This document shows, in pieces, positions 24,481-33,309 of a DNA stretch of 64,000 nt. Source of the stretch: Pseudomonas moorei (GTDB lineage Bacteria > Pseudomonadota > Gammaproteobacteria > Pseudomonadales > Pseudomonadaceae); the NCBI RefSeq assembly GCF_008801475.1, contig NZ_VZPP01000004.1:310001-374000 (forward strand), given 5' to 3'. Position 1 is the stretch's first letter; the number at the start of each line of letters is the position of its first letter. Below the pieces are notes generated by a model, which saw only the letters and a list, made by a program, of their open reading frames with translations, made no database searches and was not told the origin of the DNA. The position numbers and the translations under genes were made by a program.

Positions 24481-25667
24481 GCTTTGCGCCAGTTCAGAAT
24501 CAGCAGCGTCACCACCCCCGCGACAATCCCCCAAAACGCCGAACCAATGGAAAACAGCGTCAGCCCCGATGCCGTGACCATGAAGGTGATCAGCGCCGCT
24601 TCACGTTCCTTCACCTCGCTCATGGCAATGCTCAAGCCGTTGATGATCGAGCCGAACAGCGCCAGCGCGGCTATCGACAGCACCAGTTCCTTGGGCAGTG
24701 CGGCAAACAGGGCCGCCAGCGTCGCACCGAACACCCCGGCGATCCCGTAGAAAATCCCGCACCAGACAGCCGCCGTGTAGCGCTTGTTGCGGTCTTCATG
24801 GGCGTGCGGCCCGGTGCAGATGGCAGCGCTGATGGCGGCGAGGTTGATCCCGTGGGAGCCGAACGGCGCCAGCAGCAGCGAGGCGATGCCGGTGGTGGTG
24901 ATCAGCGGTGAGGCCGGCACCGTGTAACCGTCGGCGCGCAGTACGGCGATGCCGGGCATGTTCTGCGAGGTCATTGCCACGACGAACAGTGGAATGCCAA
25001 TGCTGATGGTCGCGGCCAGGGAGAAGTGCGGGGTGGTCCAGACCGGTGTCGCCGCTTCCAGGTGGAATCCACTGAAGTCCAGCAGCCCCATCAGTCCCGA
25101 CAACGCCGTACCGATCAGCAACGCGCCCAGTACCGCATAGCGGGGGGACAGGCGTTTAACCACCAGGTAGGTGAAGAACATGCCCAGCACCAGCGCGGTG
25201 CGATGCTGGGCGGCGACGAAAATTTCACTGCCGATCTTGAACAGGATCCCCGCCAGTAATGCAGCCGCCAACGATGCCGGGATTTTTTTCATCAGGCGTT
25301 CGAAGCTGCCGGTCAGCCCGCAGATCGTCACCAGCACGGCGCAGGTAATGTAGGCACCAATGGCCTCGCCGTAGCTCACGCCGCCAAGGCTGGTGATCAG
25401 CAGGGCGGCGCCAGGGGTCGACCAGGCAATGGTGATCGGCGTGCGATAGCGCAGCGACAGGCCGATGGAGCACACCGCCATGCCGATGGAGATCGCCCAG
25501 ATCCACGACGAAATCTGCCCGCTGCTCAGGCCCGCCGCTTGCCCGGCCTGGAACATCAGCACCAGGGAGCTGGTGTAGCCGGTCATCATGGCGATGAAGC
25601 CGGCGACGATGGCTGAAGGCGATGTATCGGCCCATGGGCGCAGTTGCGTGTGCGTGGCATCGCTCAT
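24474..25667 (-). CDS. benE: BenE-family permease
   Basis: A 397-residue inner-membrane transporter with about 12 hydrophobic helices and BenE signatures (GFIAMMTGYTSSLVLMFQAGQAAGLS; ITIAWSTPGAALLITS; FVVAMTSQNMPGIAVLRADGY; GSHGINLAAISAAICTG). BenE is described as a benzoate:proton symporter, but here no benzoate catabolic gene is near; the neighbours are a GntR regulator and purine catabolism, so the substrate is open. The ATG at 25667 gives the family start. The TAG stop lies within a REP, and a REPIN lies upstream, between it and the divergent GntR gene. Confidence 0.85.
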   Translation of the reverse strand: MSDATHTQLRPWADTSPSAIVAGFIAMMTGYTSSLVLMFQAGQAAGLSSGQISSWIWAISIGMAVCSIGLSLRYRTPITIAWSTPGAALLITSLGGVSYGEAIGAYITCAVLVTICGLTGSFERLMKKIPASLAAALLAGILFKIGSEIFVAAQHRTALVLGMFFTYLVVKRLSPRYAVLGALLIGTALSGLMGLLDFSGFHLEAATPVWTTPHFSLAATISIGIPLFVVAMTSQNMPGIAVLRADGYTVPASPLITTTGIASLLLAPFGSHGINLAAISAAICTGPHAHEDRNKRYTAAVWCGIFYGIAGVFGATLAALFAALPKELVLSIAALALFGSIINGLSIAMSEVKEREAALITFMVTASGLTLFSIGSAFWGIVAGVVTLLILNWRKAL

Positions 25668-25718
25668 GACGGTGGTATTCCTTGTTCTGATAAAGATGTC
25701 CGCCACACCACAACTCCA

Positions 25719-25812
25719 TTGTGGGAGCGGGCTTGCTCGCGAAAACGGTGTGTCCGTCAGCATCCATGTTGGATGTGCGACAGCTTTCGCGAGCAGGCTC
25801 GCTCCCACAGGG
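25719..25812. repeat. REPIN between benE and the GntR gene
   Basis: GTGGGAGCGGGCTTGCTCGC then GAAAAC at the left (25719-25747) and its inverted partner TTTCGCGAGCAGGCTCGCTC then CCACAG at the right (25782-25812), with a short unrelated centre. Confidence 0.88.
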
Positions 25813-25919
25813 ATTCTGTGCAAAGGCGGATTCTGCGATTAAGCCTAAACTCAAACGTATCCAATCGTTGCGATACAGCGGAAGCGACAAACAGCCATAC
25901 AGTCGTGTTGCCACCATTC

Positions 25920-25931
25920 ATTGTGTACAAT
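25920..25931. promoter_or_regulatory. Candidate GntR operator ATTGTGTACAAT
   Basis: ATTGT and ACAAT arms around GT form a dyad 93 bases before the GntR start. FadR-subfamily GntR proteins often bind ATTGT(A/G)TACAAT-like sites (for example MdcY), so this fits autoregulation of the adjoining gene. Confidence 0.5.
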
Positions 25932-26023
25932 TGCAGTGTTTTTTACGCGATACTTGCCAGCGACCCACTGTGCCGTATTACAGTCACGGTCAATTCGCCG
26001 CAGTTCTCCCGACTCGAGTGCCC

Positions 26024-26788
26024 ATGAACGAACAGTTGCAGCCCCTCAAGAAACAACCGCGAGCAGGCAAAGCCGGCCGCAGCGGTACCCAGGACGATAT
26101 TGTCTATGCGCATATCTTCGAGGCGATCCTCGAACAGCGCCTGGCGCCCGGCACCAAGCTGAGTGAAGAAGCGCTGGGGGAAATTTTCGGGGTCAGCCGC
26201 ACCATCATTCGTCGTGCGCTGTCGCGCCTGGCTCATGAAGGCGTGGTACTGCTGCGTCCGAATCGCGGCGCGGTGGTGGCCAGCCCGAGTGTCGAAGAGG
26301 CCCGCCAGGTGTTCATGGCACGGCGTCTGGTAGAGCGCGCCATCACCGAACTGGCGGTGCAACACGCTACCGCCGAACAGATTGCCGAGTTGCGCCAGAT
26401 GGTCAACGACGAGCGCGACAGCTTCTCCCGCGGCGATCGCGGTGCGGGCATCCGTCTGTCGGGCGAATTCCACCTGAAACTGGCTGAAGCGGCGAAAAAC
26501 GCCCCGTTGATCAGCTTCCAGCGCAGCCTGGTGTCCCAGACTTCGCTGATCATCGCCCAGTACGAAAGCGGCAACCGTTCCCACTGTTCCTACGACGAAC
26601 ACACCCAGTTGATCGACGCCATCGAGGCGCGCAACGGTGAACTGGCAGTGGACCTGATGATGCATCACATGGATCACATCGACAGCAAACTCAACCTCGA
26701 CGAAGAAAGCGCGTCAGATGATTTGCATGCGGTGTTTTCACATTTGTTGCAGACCAAGAAGCCTGGGCGTTCCACCGCAAAGCTCTGA
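26024..26788 (+). CDS. GntR-family (FadR subfamily) transcriptional regulator
   Basis: A 254-residue repressor-type protein: winged HTH (DDIVYAHIFEAILEQRLAPGTKLSEEALGEIFGVSRTIIRRALSRLAHEGVVLLRPNRGAVVASPS) and an all-helical FCD ligand domain (RRLVERAITELAVQHATAEQ, with GEFHLKLAEAAKNAPL and DEHTQLIDAIEARNGELAVDLMMHHMDHI carrying the metal/ligand histidines). The longer frame from 25721 starts in a REP and is not real; ATG 26024 gives the conserved MNEQLQPLKK start. It lies next to and convergent with guaD and is a candidate regulator of purine catabolism and/or the permease. Confidence 0.9.
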   Translation: MNEQLQPLKKQPRAGKAGRSGTQDDIVYAHIFEAILEQRLAPGTKLSEEALGEIFGVSRTIIRRALSRLAHEGVVLLRPNRGAVVASPSVEEARQVFMARRLVERAITELAVQHATAEQIAELRQMVNDERDSFSRGDRGAGIRLSGEFHLKLAEAAKNAPLISFQRSLVSQTSLIIAQYESGNRSHCSYDEHTQLIDAIEARNGELAVDLMMHHMDHIDSKLNLDEESASDDLHAVFSHLLQTKKPGRSTAKL

Positions 26789-26813
26789 AATACCGAGGCG
26801 GTCTCAAGGACAC

Positions 26814-26854
26814 AAAAAATCCCCCGGTATCTGACGATCACGGGGGATTTTTTT
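26814..26854. terminator. Bidirectional terminator between the GntR gene and guaD
   Basis: AATCCCCCGG and its partner CGGGGGATT flank TATCTGACGATCA, with an A run on the left and a T run on the right, so it serves both converging genes. Confidence 0.92.
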
Positions 26855-26867
26855 ATGCCTGTGAAAC

Positions 26868-28172
26868 CTAGCGCTGATGCACCAGATTCCCCGCCGCATA
26901 CGTCTGCAGCACGGTCCGGTCATCCCCCAGGGTCATCAACACAAACAGCGTCTCGGCGATGTTATTGGCCTGCTTCAGGCGATAGCCCAGCAGTGGCGTG
27001 GCGTTGTAGTCCAGCACCAGGAAGTCGGCGTCCGTGCCCGGCTGCAGGGTGCCGATCTTGTCTTCCAGGCGCAGGGCGCGGGCGCCGCCGAGGGTCGCCA
27101 GGTACAGCGATTTGAACGGGCTCAGGCGCGCACCTTGCAGTTGCATGACCTTGTACGCTTCGTTAAGGGTTTGCAGCAGCGAGAAACTGGTGCCGCCACC
27201 GACATCGGTACCGATGCCGACATTGAGCTTGTGCTTCTCGGCCATCGGCAGATTGAACAGGCCGCTGCCGAGGAAGAAGTTCGAGGTCGGACAGAACGAG
27301 ATGGCCGAGCCGGTTTCTGCCAGGCGCGCGCACTCGTCATCGCACAGGTGCACGCCGTGGGCAAACACCGAGCGCTCGCCCAGCAACTGGTAGTGATCGT
27401 AGACGTCCAGGTAGCCCTTGCGCTCCGGGAACAGTTCCTTGACCCACTCGATTTCCTTGAGGTTCTCGCTGATGTGGGTCTGCATGTACAGATCGGGGTA
27501 TTCGGTCAGCAACTGGCCAGCGAGGGTCAGTTGTTCCGGGGTGCTGGTCGGCGCGAAGCGCGGGGTCACCGCGTAGTGCAGGCGGCCCTTGCCGTGCCAG
27601 CGCTCGATCAGCGCCTTGCTTTCGACGTAGCTGGACTCGGCGGTGTCGGTCAGGTAATCCGGGGCATTGCGGTCCATCATCACCTTGCCGGCAATCATCC
27701 GCAGGTCCAGCTGTTCGGCGGCTTCGAAGAACGAGTTCACCGACTGCGGGTGCACGCTGCCGAACACCAGTGCGGTGGTGGTGCCGTTGCGCAGCAGTTC
27801 CTTGATGAAGATGTCCGCGACCTCATCGGCGTGGGCCTTGTTCGCGAATTGGCTCTCGCACGGGAAGGTGTAGGTGTTGAGCCAGTCCAGCAGTTGCTCG
27901 CCATAGGCGCCGACCATGCCGGTTTGCGGCAGGTGGATATGGGTATCGATGAAGCCCGGGGTGATCAGGGCATCCTGGTAATGGGTGATCTCGATGTCCG
28001 CCGGCAGGGTCGGCAGCAAGTCGCTGGCGTGGCCAAGGGCGCTGATCTGGCCGTTATCCACCACCAGCAGGCCGTCCTCGAAATACTCGTAGGAGGCTTC
28101 GATCCCGACTTCGGCGGGGTCGGCAATACTGTGCAGAATGGCGGCGCGGTAGGCTTTGCGAGTCAAAGGCAT
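26868..28172 (-). CDS. guaD: Guanine deaminase
   Basis: A 434-residue amidohydrolase converting guanine to xanthine. Zinc and active-site motifs are visible: LITPGFIDTHIHLPQ (HxH), the MQTHISENLKEIEWV His, VFAHGVHLCDDECARLAETG and GIGTDVGGGTSFSLLQTL (catalytic Asp). It is the last gene of the xdhA-xdhB-xdhC-guaD unit, so guanine is turned to xanthine and then oxidised to urate by the neighbouring enzyme. An ATG at 28178 is also in frame, but the AGAGA site is properly placed only for 28172. Confidence 0.94.
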   Translation of the reverse strand: MPLTRKAYRAAILHSIADPAEVGIEASYEYFEDGLLVVDNGQISALGHASDLLPTLPADIEITHYQDALITPGFIDTHIHLPQTGMVGAYGEQLLDWLNTYTFPCESQFANKAHADEVADIFIKELLRNGTTTALVFGSVHPQSVNSFFEAAEQLDLRMIAGKVMMDRNAPDYLTDTAESSYVESKALIERWHGKGRLHYAVTPRFAPTSTPEQLTLAGQLLTEYPDLYMQTHISENLKEIEWVKELFPERKGYLDVYDHYQLLGERSVFAHGVHLCDDECARLAETGSAISFCPTSNFFLGSGLFNLPMAEKHKLNVGIGTDVGGGTSFSLLQTLNEAYKVMQLQGARLSPFKSLYLATLGGARALRLEDKIGTLQPGTDADFLVLDYNATPLLGYRLKQANNIAETLFVLMTLGDDRTVLQTYAAGNLVHQR

Positions 28173-28197
28173 GGTCATTCTCTATTTATGAAGCTCA

Positions 28198-29055
28198 TCA
28201 GTTTGAGGCTTTCAGTTTTGTGGCCTGACTGCGGCGCGACACGGGCAGCAGTTTGGCAATCGGTTCGGCGTTGGCAGTCTGTTGGCCGAAATTGGCGTTA
28301 TAGGTGGCGATAATTTCGCCGGCGATGGAGATGGCGATTTCCACAGGCAACTTGCCTTTGACTTCGCCGATGCCCATCGGGCAGCGCATGCGTTGCACGA
28401 CGCTGCTGTCGAATCCGCGGTCGCGCAGGCGATGTTCGAACTTCACGCGCTTGGTCTTCGAGCCGATCAGGCCGAAGTAAGCAAAGTCATTGCGTTTGAG
28501 GATCGCGGCGGTGAGTTCCAGGTCGAGCTGATGGTTGTGGGTCATGACGATGCAGTAGCTGCCGGCGGGCAGGTCGTCGATTTCGTCCACCGGTTCTTCG
28601 CTGACAATCTTGCGCACGCCGTGGGGGATCTGCTCGGGGAACTCCGCATCCCGCGAGTCGATCCAGCGCACCCGGCAGGGCAGGCTGGCCAGCAGCGGCA
28701 CCAGTGCGCGGCCGACATGGCCGGCGCCGAACACGGCGATCTGCGCCTGGACCTGGCCCATCGGTTCGAACAGCAATACGGTGGCGCCACCGCAGCACTG
28801 GCCCAGGCTCGCGCCGAGGCTGAAGCGCTCCAGATGGGTGTCCTGCTTGCCGCTGGCGAGCATCTCGCGGGCGATCTGCATGGCCTTGTATTCCAGGTGC
28901 CCGCCACCGATGGTGTCAAACGTCTGGCTGGCACTGATGACCATCTTCGAACCGGCATTGCGCGGCGTCGAGCCGAGCTCTTCGATGATGGTCACCAACA
29001 CGCAGGGTTCACCGCGGTTTTTCAGGTCGGCGAGGGCGTCGATCCAGTTGTACAT
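28198..29055 (-). CDS. xdhC: XdhC, xanthine dehydrogenase molybdenum-cofactor chaperone
   Basis: A 285-residue protein that binds the molybdenum cofactor, helps its sulfuration and inserts it into XdhB. It has the typical XdhC blocks VLVTIIEELGSTPRNAGSKMVIS near the N-terminus, LGQCCGGATVLLFEP and an NAD-like fold AVFGAGHVGRALVPLL, then MTHNHQLDLELTAAILKRNDFAYFGLIGSKTKR. The ATG at 29055 has a GAGGTG site. It is downstream of xdhB across a REPIN-containing gap of 139 bases, 25 bases before guaD. Confidence 0.93.
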   Translation of the reverse strand: MYNWIDALADLKNRGEPCVLVTIIEELGSTPRNAGSKMVISASQTFDTIGGGHLEYKAMQIAREMLASGKQDTHLERFSLGASLGQCCGGATVLLFEPMGQVQAQIAVFGAGHVGRALVPLLASLPCRVRWIDSRDAEFPEQIPHGVRKIVSEEPVDEIDDLPAGSYCIVMTHNHQLDLELTAAILKRNDFAYFGLIGSKTKRVKFEHRLRDRGFDSSVVQRMRCPMGIGEVKGKLPVEIAISIAGEIIATYNANFGQQTANAEPIAKLLPVSRRSQATKLKASN

Positions 29056-29087
29056 GTTCACCTCGACATCTTCGTTGTCTGTTCGGG

Positions 29088-29183
29088 CCTCTTCGCTGGC
29101 AAGCCAGCTCCCACAGGGTTTGCGTCGATCGCATAAGCGCGATTCAGCGCCTGTCTGTGGGAGCTGGCTTGCCAGTGATGGCA
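29088..29183. repeat. REPIN between xdhB and xdhC
   Basis: CTTCGCTGGCAAGCCAGCTC then CCACAG and, inverted, CTGTGGGAGCTGGCTTGCCA then GTGATGG. It lies inside an otherwise continuous operon and may modulate the relative level of distal mRNA. Confidence 0.85.
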
Positions 29184-29194
29184 GCGCCTCGGGC

Positions 29195-31594
29195 TTAGAG
29201 CGGAGCCAACTCGGTTTCAGCCTCGACAGCCTTCGCCACCTTCAACTGGCGCATCTGCTCACAGCCCCACAACACGCGCTCCGGGGTCGCCGGTGCGTCG
29301 ATTTTCGGTTGATGCTTGTAGTCGCCCAGGCTTGCCACGGCGTCCTTGATTGCACACCACGCGGCGATACCGAGCATGAAGGGCGGTTCGCCCACGGCCT
29401 TGGAGTGGAACACCGTGTCTTCCGGGTTCTTGCGGTTTTCCACCAGCTTCACCCGCAGGTCCAGCGGCATGTCCGCCACGGCCGGGATCTTGTAGCTGGC
29501 CGGGCCGTTGGTCATCAGCTTGCCTTTGTTGTTCCAGACCAGCTCTTCCATGGTCAGCCAGCCCATGCCCTGGATGAAACCGCCCTCGACCTGGCCGATG
29601 TCGATCGCCGGGTTCAGCGAGGCGCCGACGTCGTGCAGGATGTCGGTGCGCAGCATCTTGTATTCGCCGGTCAGGGTGTCGACCAGCACTTCGCAGCACG
29701 CCGCGCCGAAGGCGAAGTAGTAGAACGGACGACCACGGGCCTGGCTGCGGTCGTAGTAGATTTTCGGGGTCTTGTAGAACCCGGTGCTCGACAGCGACAC
29801 CTGGGCGAAATACGCCTGCTGGATCAGGGCTTCGAAGGTCAGGATGTGATCGCGAACCCGCACGTGGCCGTTGTGGAATTCCACGTCTTCTTCGCTGACC
29901 TTGTATTGCCGCGCGGCGAATTCCACCAGGCGCTGCTTGATGGTTTCGGCGGCGTTCTGCGCCGCCTTGCCGTTCAGGTCGGCGCCACTGGAGGCGGCGG
30001 TCGGCGAGGTGTTCGGCACTTTATCGGTGTTGGTCGCGGTGATCTGCACGCGGTCCATTTCCACCTGGAACACTTCGGCCACGACCTGCGCGACTTTGGT
30101 GTTCAGGCCCTGGCCCATTTCGGTGCCGCCGTGGTTCAGGTGAATGCTGCCGTCGGTGTAGACATGCACCAGCGCGCCGGCCTGGTTGAGGAAGCTGGCA
30201 GTGAAGGAAATGCCGAATTTCACCGGGGTCAGCGCCAGGCCTTTTTTCAGGATCGGGCTGTTGGCGTTGTAGCGGCGGATCGCTTCGCGGCGCTCGGCGT
30301 ACTGGCTGCTTTCTTCCAGTTCGGCGGTCATTTCCTCGAGCATGTTGTGCTCGACGGTCTGGTAGTAGTGGGTGACGTTGCGCTCGGTCTTGCCGTAGTA
30401 GTTGGCCTTGCGCACGGCCAGTGGGTCGAGGGCCAGATGACGGGCGATGGCGTCCATCACTTCTTCGATGGCGACCATGCCTTGTGGACCGCCAAAACCA
30501 CGGTAGGCGGTGTTCGACGCGGTGTTGGTCTTGCAGCGGTGACCGTTGATGGTCGCGTCGCCCAGGTAATACGAGTTGTCGGAGTGAAACATCGCCCGGT
30601 CGACGATCGAGGCCGACAGGTCCGGTGAGCAGCCACAGTTGCCGGCCAGTTCCAGGGCGATGCCGTGCAGGCGGCCGGTGCTGTCGAAGCCGACGTCGTA
30701 CTCGACATAGAAGGGGTGACGCTTGCCGGTCATCAGCATGTCTTCGACGCGCGGCAGGCGCATCTTGGTGGGCTGTCCGGTCAGGTGCGCGATCACCGCG
30801 CACAGGCACGCCGGGCTCGCCGCCTGGGTTTCCTTGCCACCGAAACCGCCACCCATGCGGCGCATGTCGACGACGATTTTATTCATCGACACATCCAGCA
30901 CTTCGGCCACCAGTTTCTGCACTTCGGTGGGGTTCTGGGTCGAGCAGTAGACGATCATGCCGCCGTCTTCGGTCGGCATCACCGAAGAGATCTGGGTTTC
31001 CAGATAGAAATGCTCCTGGCCGCCGATGTGCAGCGTGCCCTGGATTCGATGTTCGGCGGTGGCCAGCGCAGTGGCTGAATCACCGCGTTGATGAGTGTGG
31101 CTGTCGAGTACGAAGTGACGCTTGCGCAGGGCTTCGACCACATCCAGCACCGGCTCCAGATCTTCGTATTCAATGATCGCGGCCATCGCCGCCTTGCGCG
31201 CGGTTTCCAGGTCTTTCGCGGCAACCGCGACCACCGGTTGACCGACGAACTGCACCGTATCGATTGCCAGCAGCGGGTCGCCCGGCAACAGTGGGCCAAT
31301 GTCTTTCAGGCCCGGCACGTCTTCGTGGGTGATGGCAATGCGCACGCCTTCAAAGGCGTAGCACGGCGCGGTGTCGATGCTGATGATCCGGGCGTGGGCA
31401 CGGTCCGACAGACGGGCGTACACGTGCAACTGGTTCGGAAATTCCAGGCGATCGTCGATGTACTGCGCTTCACCGGACACGTGCTTGGCGGCGCTGTCAT
31501 GCTTGACGCTGCGGCCGACACCGGTGGTCAGGTCCTTGGCGAACAGTTCAGCCAGTTCGGCCTGGGTCTTCTCTACGGCGTGATGATTAGACAT
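29195..31594 (-). CDS. xdhB: Xanthine dehydrogenase, molybdopterin-binding large subunit
   Basis: A 799-residue subunit of the two-protein bacterial enzyme oxidising hypoxanthine and xanthine to urate. Substrate and cofactor motifs include RMGGGFGGKETQA, TAYRGFGGPQGM (with the substrate-binding Arg region) and the C-terminal KAVGEPPFMLGIA, whose Glu is the catalytic base. HLNHGGTEMGQGLNTKVAQV is the cofactor-binding loop. It overlaps xdhA by 8 bases, so the subunits are translationally coupled. Confidence 0.95.
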   Translation of the reverse strand: MSNHHAVEKTQAELAELFAKDLTTGVGRSVKHDSAAKHVSGEAQYIDDRLEFPNQLHVYARLSDRAHARIISIDTAPCYAFEGVRIAITHEDVPGLKDIGPLLPGDPLLAIDTVQFVGQPVVAVAAKDLETARKAAMAAIIEYEDLEPVLDVVEALRKRHFVLDSHTHQRGDSATALATAEHRIQGTLHIGGQEHFYLETQISSVMPTEDGGMIVYCSTQNPTEVQKLVAEVLDVSMNKIVVDMRRMGGGFGGKETQAASPACLCAVIAHLTGQPTKMRLPRVEDMLMTGKRHPFYVEYDVGFDSTGRLHGIALELAGNCGCSPDLSASIVDRAMFHSDNSYYLGDATINGHRCKTNTASNTAYRGFGGPQGMVAIEEVMDAIARHLALDPLAVRKANYYGKTERNVTHYYQTVEHNMLEEMTAELEESSQYAERREAIRRYNANSPILKKGLALTPVKFGISFTASFLNQAGALVHVYTDGSIHLNHGGTEMGQGLNTKVAQVVAEVFQVEMDRVQITATNTDKVPNTSPTAASSGADLNGKAAQNAAETIKQRLVEFAARQYKVSEEDVEFHNGHVRVRDHILTFEALIQQAYFAQVSLSSTGFYKTPKIYYDRSQARGRPFYYFAFGAACCEVLVDTLTGEYKMLRTDILHDVGASLNPAIDIGQVEGGFIQGMGWLTMEELVWNNKGKLMTNGPASYKIPAVADMPLDLRVKLVENRKNPEDTVFHSKAVGEPPFMLGIAAWCAIKDAVASLGDYKHQPKIDAPATPERVLWGCEQMRQLKVAKAVEAETELAPL

Positions 31595-33041
31595 AAGCGG
31601 TCACCCGAGTCTCGATGTGCGGTGTTTGCAGTTCGATGAAGTATTTGCGCAGCAGGTTCTGCGCGCTGAGCAGGCGATATTCCTTGCTGGCGCGGAAGTC
31701 CGAGAGCGGTGTGAAATCTTCGGCCAGGGCCGCGCAGGCACGTTCGACCGTGGCGCTATTGAAAGGCGCGCCAAGCAACGCGGCTTCACAGGCGGCGGCA
31801 CGTTTCGGAATGGCTGCCATGCCGCCGAAGGCCACGCGGGCGTCGGCGACCACACCATTTTCCAGACGAATGTTGAAGGCGGCACACACTGCCGAAATGT
31901 CATCGTCCAGGCGCTTGGAGACTTTGTAGGCGCGGAACAGTTTTTCGGCGCTGGCGCGCGGCACGATGATCTTCTCGATGAACTCGCTTTCCTGACGGGC
32001 AGTGACGCGGTAATCGATGAAGTAATCCTCCAGCGCCAGGGTGCGGCGGGTTTCGCCCTTGCACAGGACGATTTGCGCGCCGAGGGCGATCAGCAGGGGT
32101 GGCGAGTCACCGATGGGCGAGGCGTTGCCGATGTTGCCGCCCAGGGTGCCCTGGTTGCGGATCTGCAAGGAGGCAAAACGTTGCAGCAATTCGCCGAAGT
32201 CCGGGTACTCGGCTTTCAAGGCGTCGTAGCAGTCGGAAAGGGCTGTGGCGGCGCCGATTTCCAGGCGATCCTCGAAGCGCTCGATGCGTTTCATTTCGGC
32301 GACGTTACCGACGTAAATCATCACCGGCAGCGTGCGGTGGAACTGGGTGACTTCCAGCGCCAGGTCCGTGCCGCCGGCTAGCAGGCGGGCCTGTGGATAA
32401 GCGTCGTAGAGGTCAGCCAGGTCAGCCACGGTCAGCGGCACCAGGCAACGTTTGTCGCCACTGTTGAGTTCGCCGATATCGGTCGGGGCAATGGCTTTGA
32501 GGCGGGCAATGGTTTCGGCTTCACGGGCGTCGAACTGGTCGGGCTGTTTAGCGCAGCAGGACTGTTGGGCCGCTTCCAGGATCGGGCGATAGCCGGTGCA
32601 GCGGCAGAGGTTGCCGGCCAGGGCTTCGTGGGCTTTATGGGTGTCGGGTTCGTCGCTGTTCTTTTGCAGGGCGAACAGCGACATGACGAAGCCGGGCGTA
32701 CAAAAGCCGCACTGTGAGCCGTGGCACTCGACCATGGCTTTCTGCACGCTGTGCAGCTCGCCTTTGTGCTTGAGGTCTTCGACGCTGATCAATTGCTTGC
32801 CGTGCAGGGACGACACGAAGGTCAGGCACGAGTTGAGGCTGCGATAACGGATGTGTTCGCGACCCTCGTCATCCGTTTGCAATTCGCCGACCACCACGGT
32901 GCAGGCGCCGCAGTCACCGCTGGCGCAGCCTTCTTTGGTGCCGGGTTTGCCCACATGGTCGCGCAGATAGTTGAGCACGGTCAGGTTCGGGTCCAGGGCG
33001 TGCTCGCTACGGAGTTCCTGGTTTAGTAAAAACTGGATCAC
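31587..33041 (-). CDS. xdhA: Xanthine dehydrogenase small subunit (2x[2Fe-2S], FAD)
   Basis: A 484-residue electron-transfer subunit. The plant-type [2Fe-2S] motif is CASGDCGACTVV with a later Cys (SCLTFVSS), the second cluster is CGFCTPGFVMSL...CRCTGYRPI, and the FAD domain follows from about residue 190 with LLAGGTDLALEV and TLGGNIGNASPIGDSPPLL. First gene of the purine unit; the promoter region upstream carries two TGAC-N6-GTCA dyads. Confidence 0.95.
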   Translation of the reverse strand: MIQFLLNQELRSEHALDPNLTVLNYLRDHVGKPGTKEGCASGDCGACTVVVGELQTDDEGREHIRYRSLNSCLTFVSSLHGKQLISVEDLKHKGELHSVQKAMVECHGSQCGFCTPGFVMSLFALQKNSDEPDTHKAHEALAGNLCRCTGYRPILEAAQQSCCAKQPDQFDAREAETIARLKAIAPTDIGELNSGDKRCLVPLTVADLADLYDAYPQARLLAGGTDLALEVTQFHRTLPVMIYVGNVAEMKRIERFEDRLEIGAATALSDCYDALKAEYPDFGELLQRFASLQIRNQGTLGGNIGNASPIGDSPPLLIALGAQIVLCKGETRRTLALEDYFIDYRVTARQESEFIEKIIVPRASAEKLFRAYKVSKRLDDDISAVCAAFNIRLENGVVADARVAFGGMAAIPKRAAACEAALLGAPFNSATVERACAALAEDFTPLSDFRASKEYRLLSAQNLLRKYFIELQTPHIETRVTAYV

Positions 33042-33098
33042 GGAAGGCCTCGCAGACTCATTATTGTTGTTAACCGACTTGATCCGAATTTAGCAGGT

Positions 33099-33137
33099 CT
33101 GACTTTTCGGTCAATGATTTTCTGACTTAAAGGTCAG
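33099..33137. promoter_or_regulatory. Tandem TGAC-N6-GTCA dyads upstream of xdhA
   Basis: CTGAC[TTTTCG]GTCA (33099-33113) and CTGAC[TTAAAG]GTCAG (33122-33137), centres 23 bases apart (about two helix turns), 58-96 bases before the xdhA start and about 170-210 bases before the divergent GntR gene. They look like a paired operator for a dimeric regulator. Confidence 0.55.
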
Positions 33138-33309
33138 GAAATTGCATTTTGTCGATCGACAACCGGTTTCTTCATTATTGACCCTTGCGGGATAGCCTGC
33201 TTTTTTGCGCGAATCGTGCCAAAAACCACCGGGCGGGCCCTGCGCCATGTCGTATCAATTGCGCTACACTGCGCCGCCTGTACAGATCGAAGAGTTTGAA
33301 GGGACAACC

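Noticed and set aside
25721..26023. Long N-terminal extension of the GntR gene
   Set aside because: It begins in a REP and passes through the promoter region; the conserved protein starts at 26024.
19599..29183. Regular repeats that might be a CRISPR array
   Set aside because: Repeats are scattered REP/REPIN pairs in inverted orientation, not direct repeats with equal spacers, and no cas gene is present.
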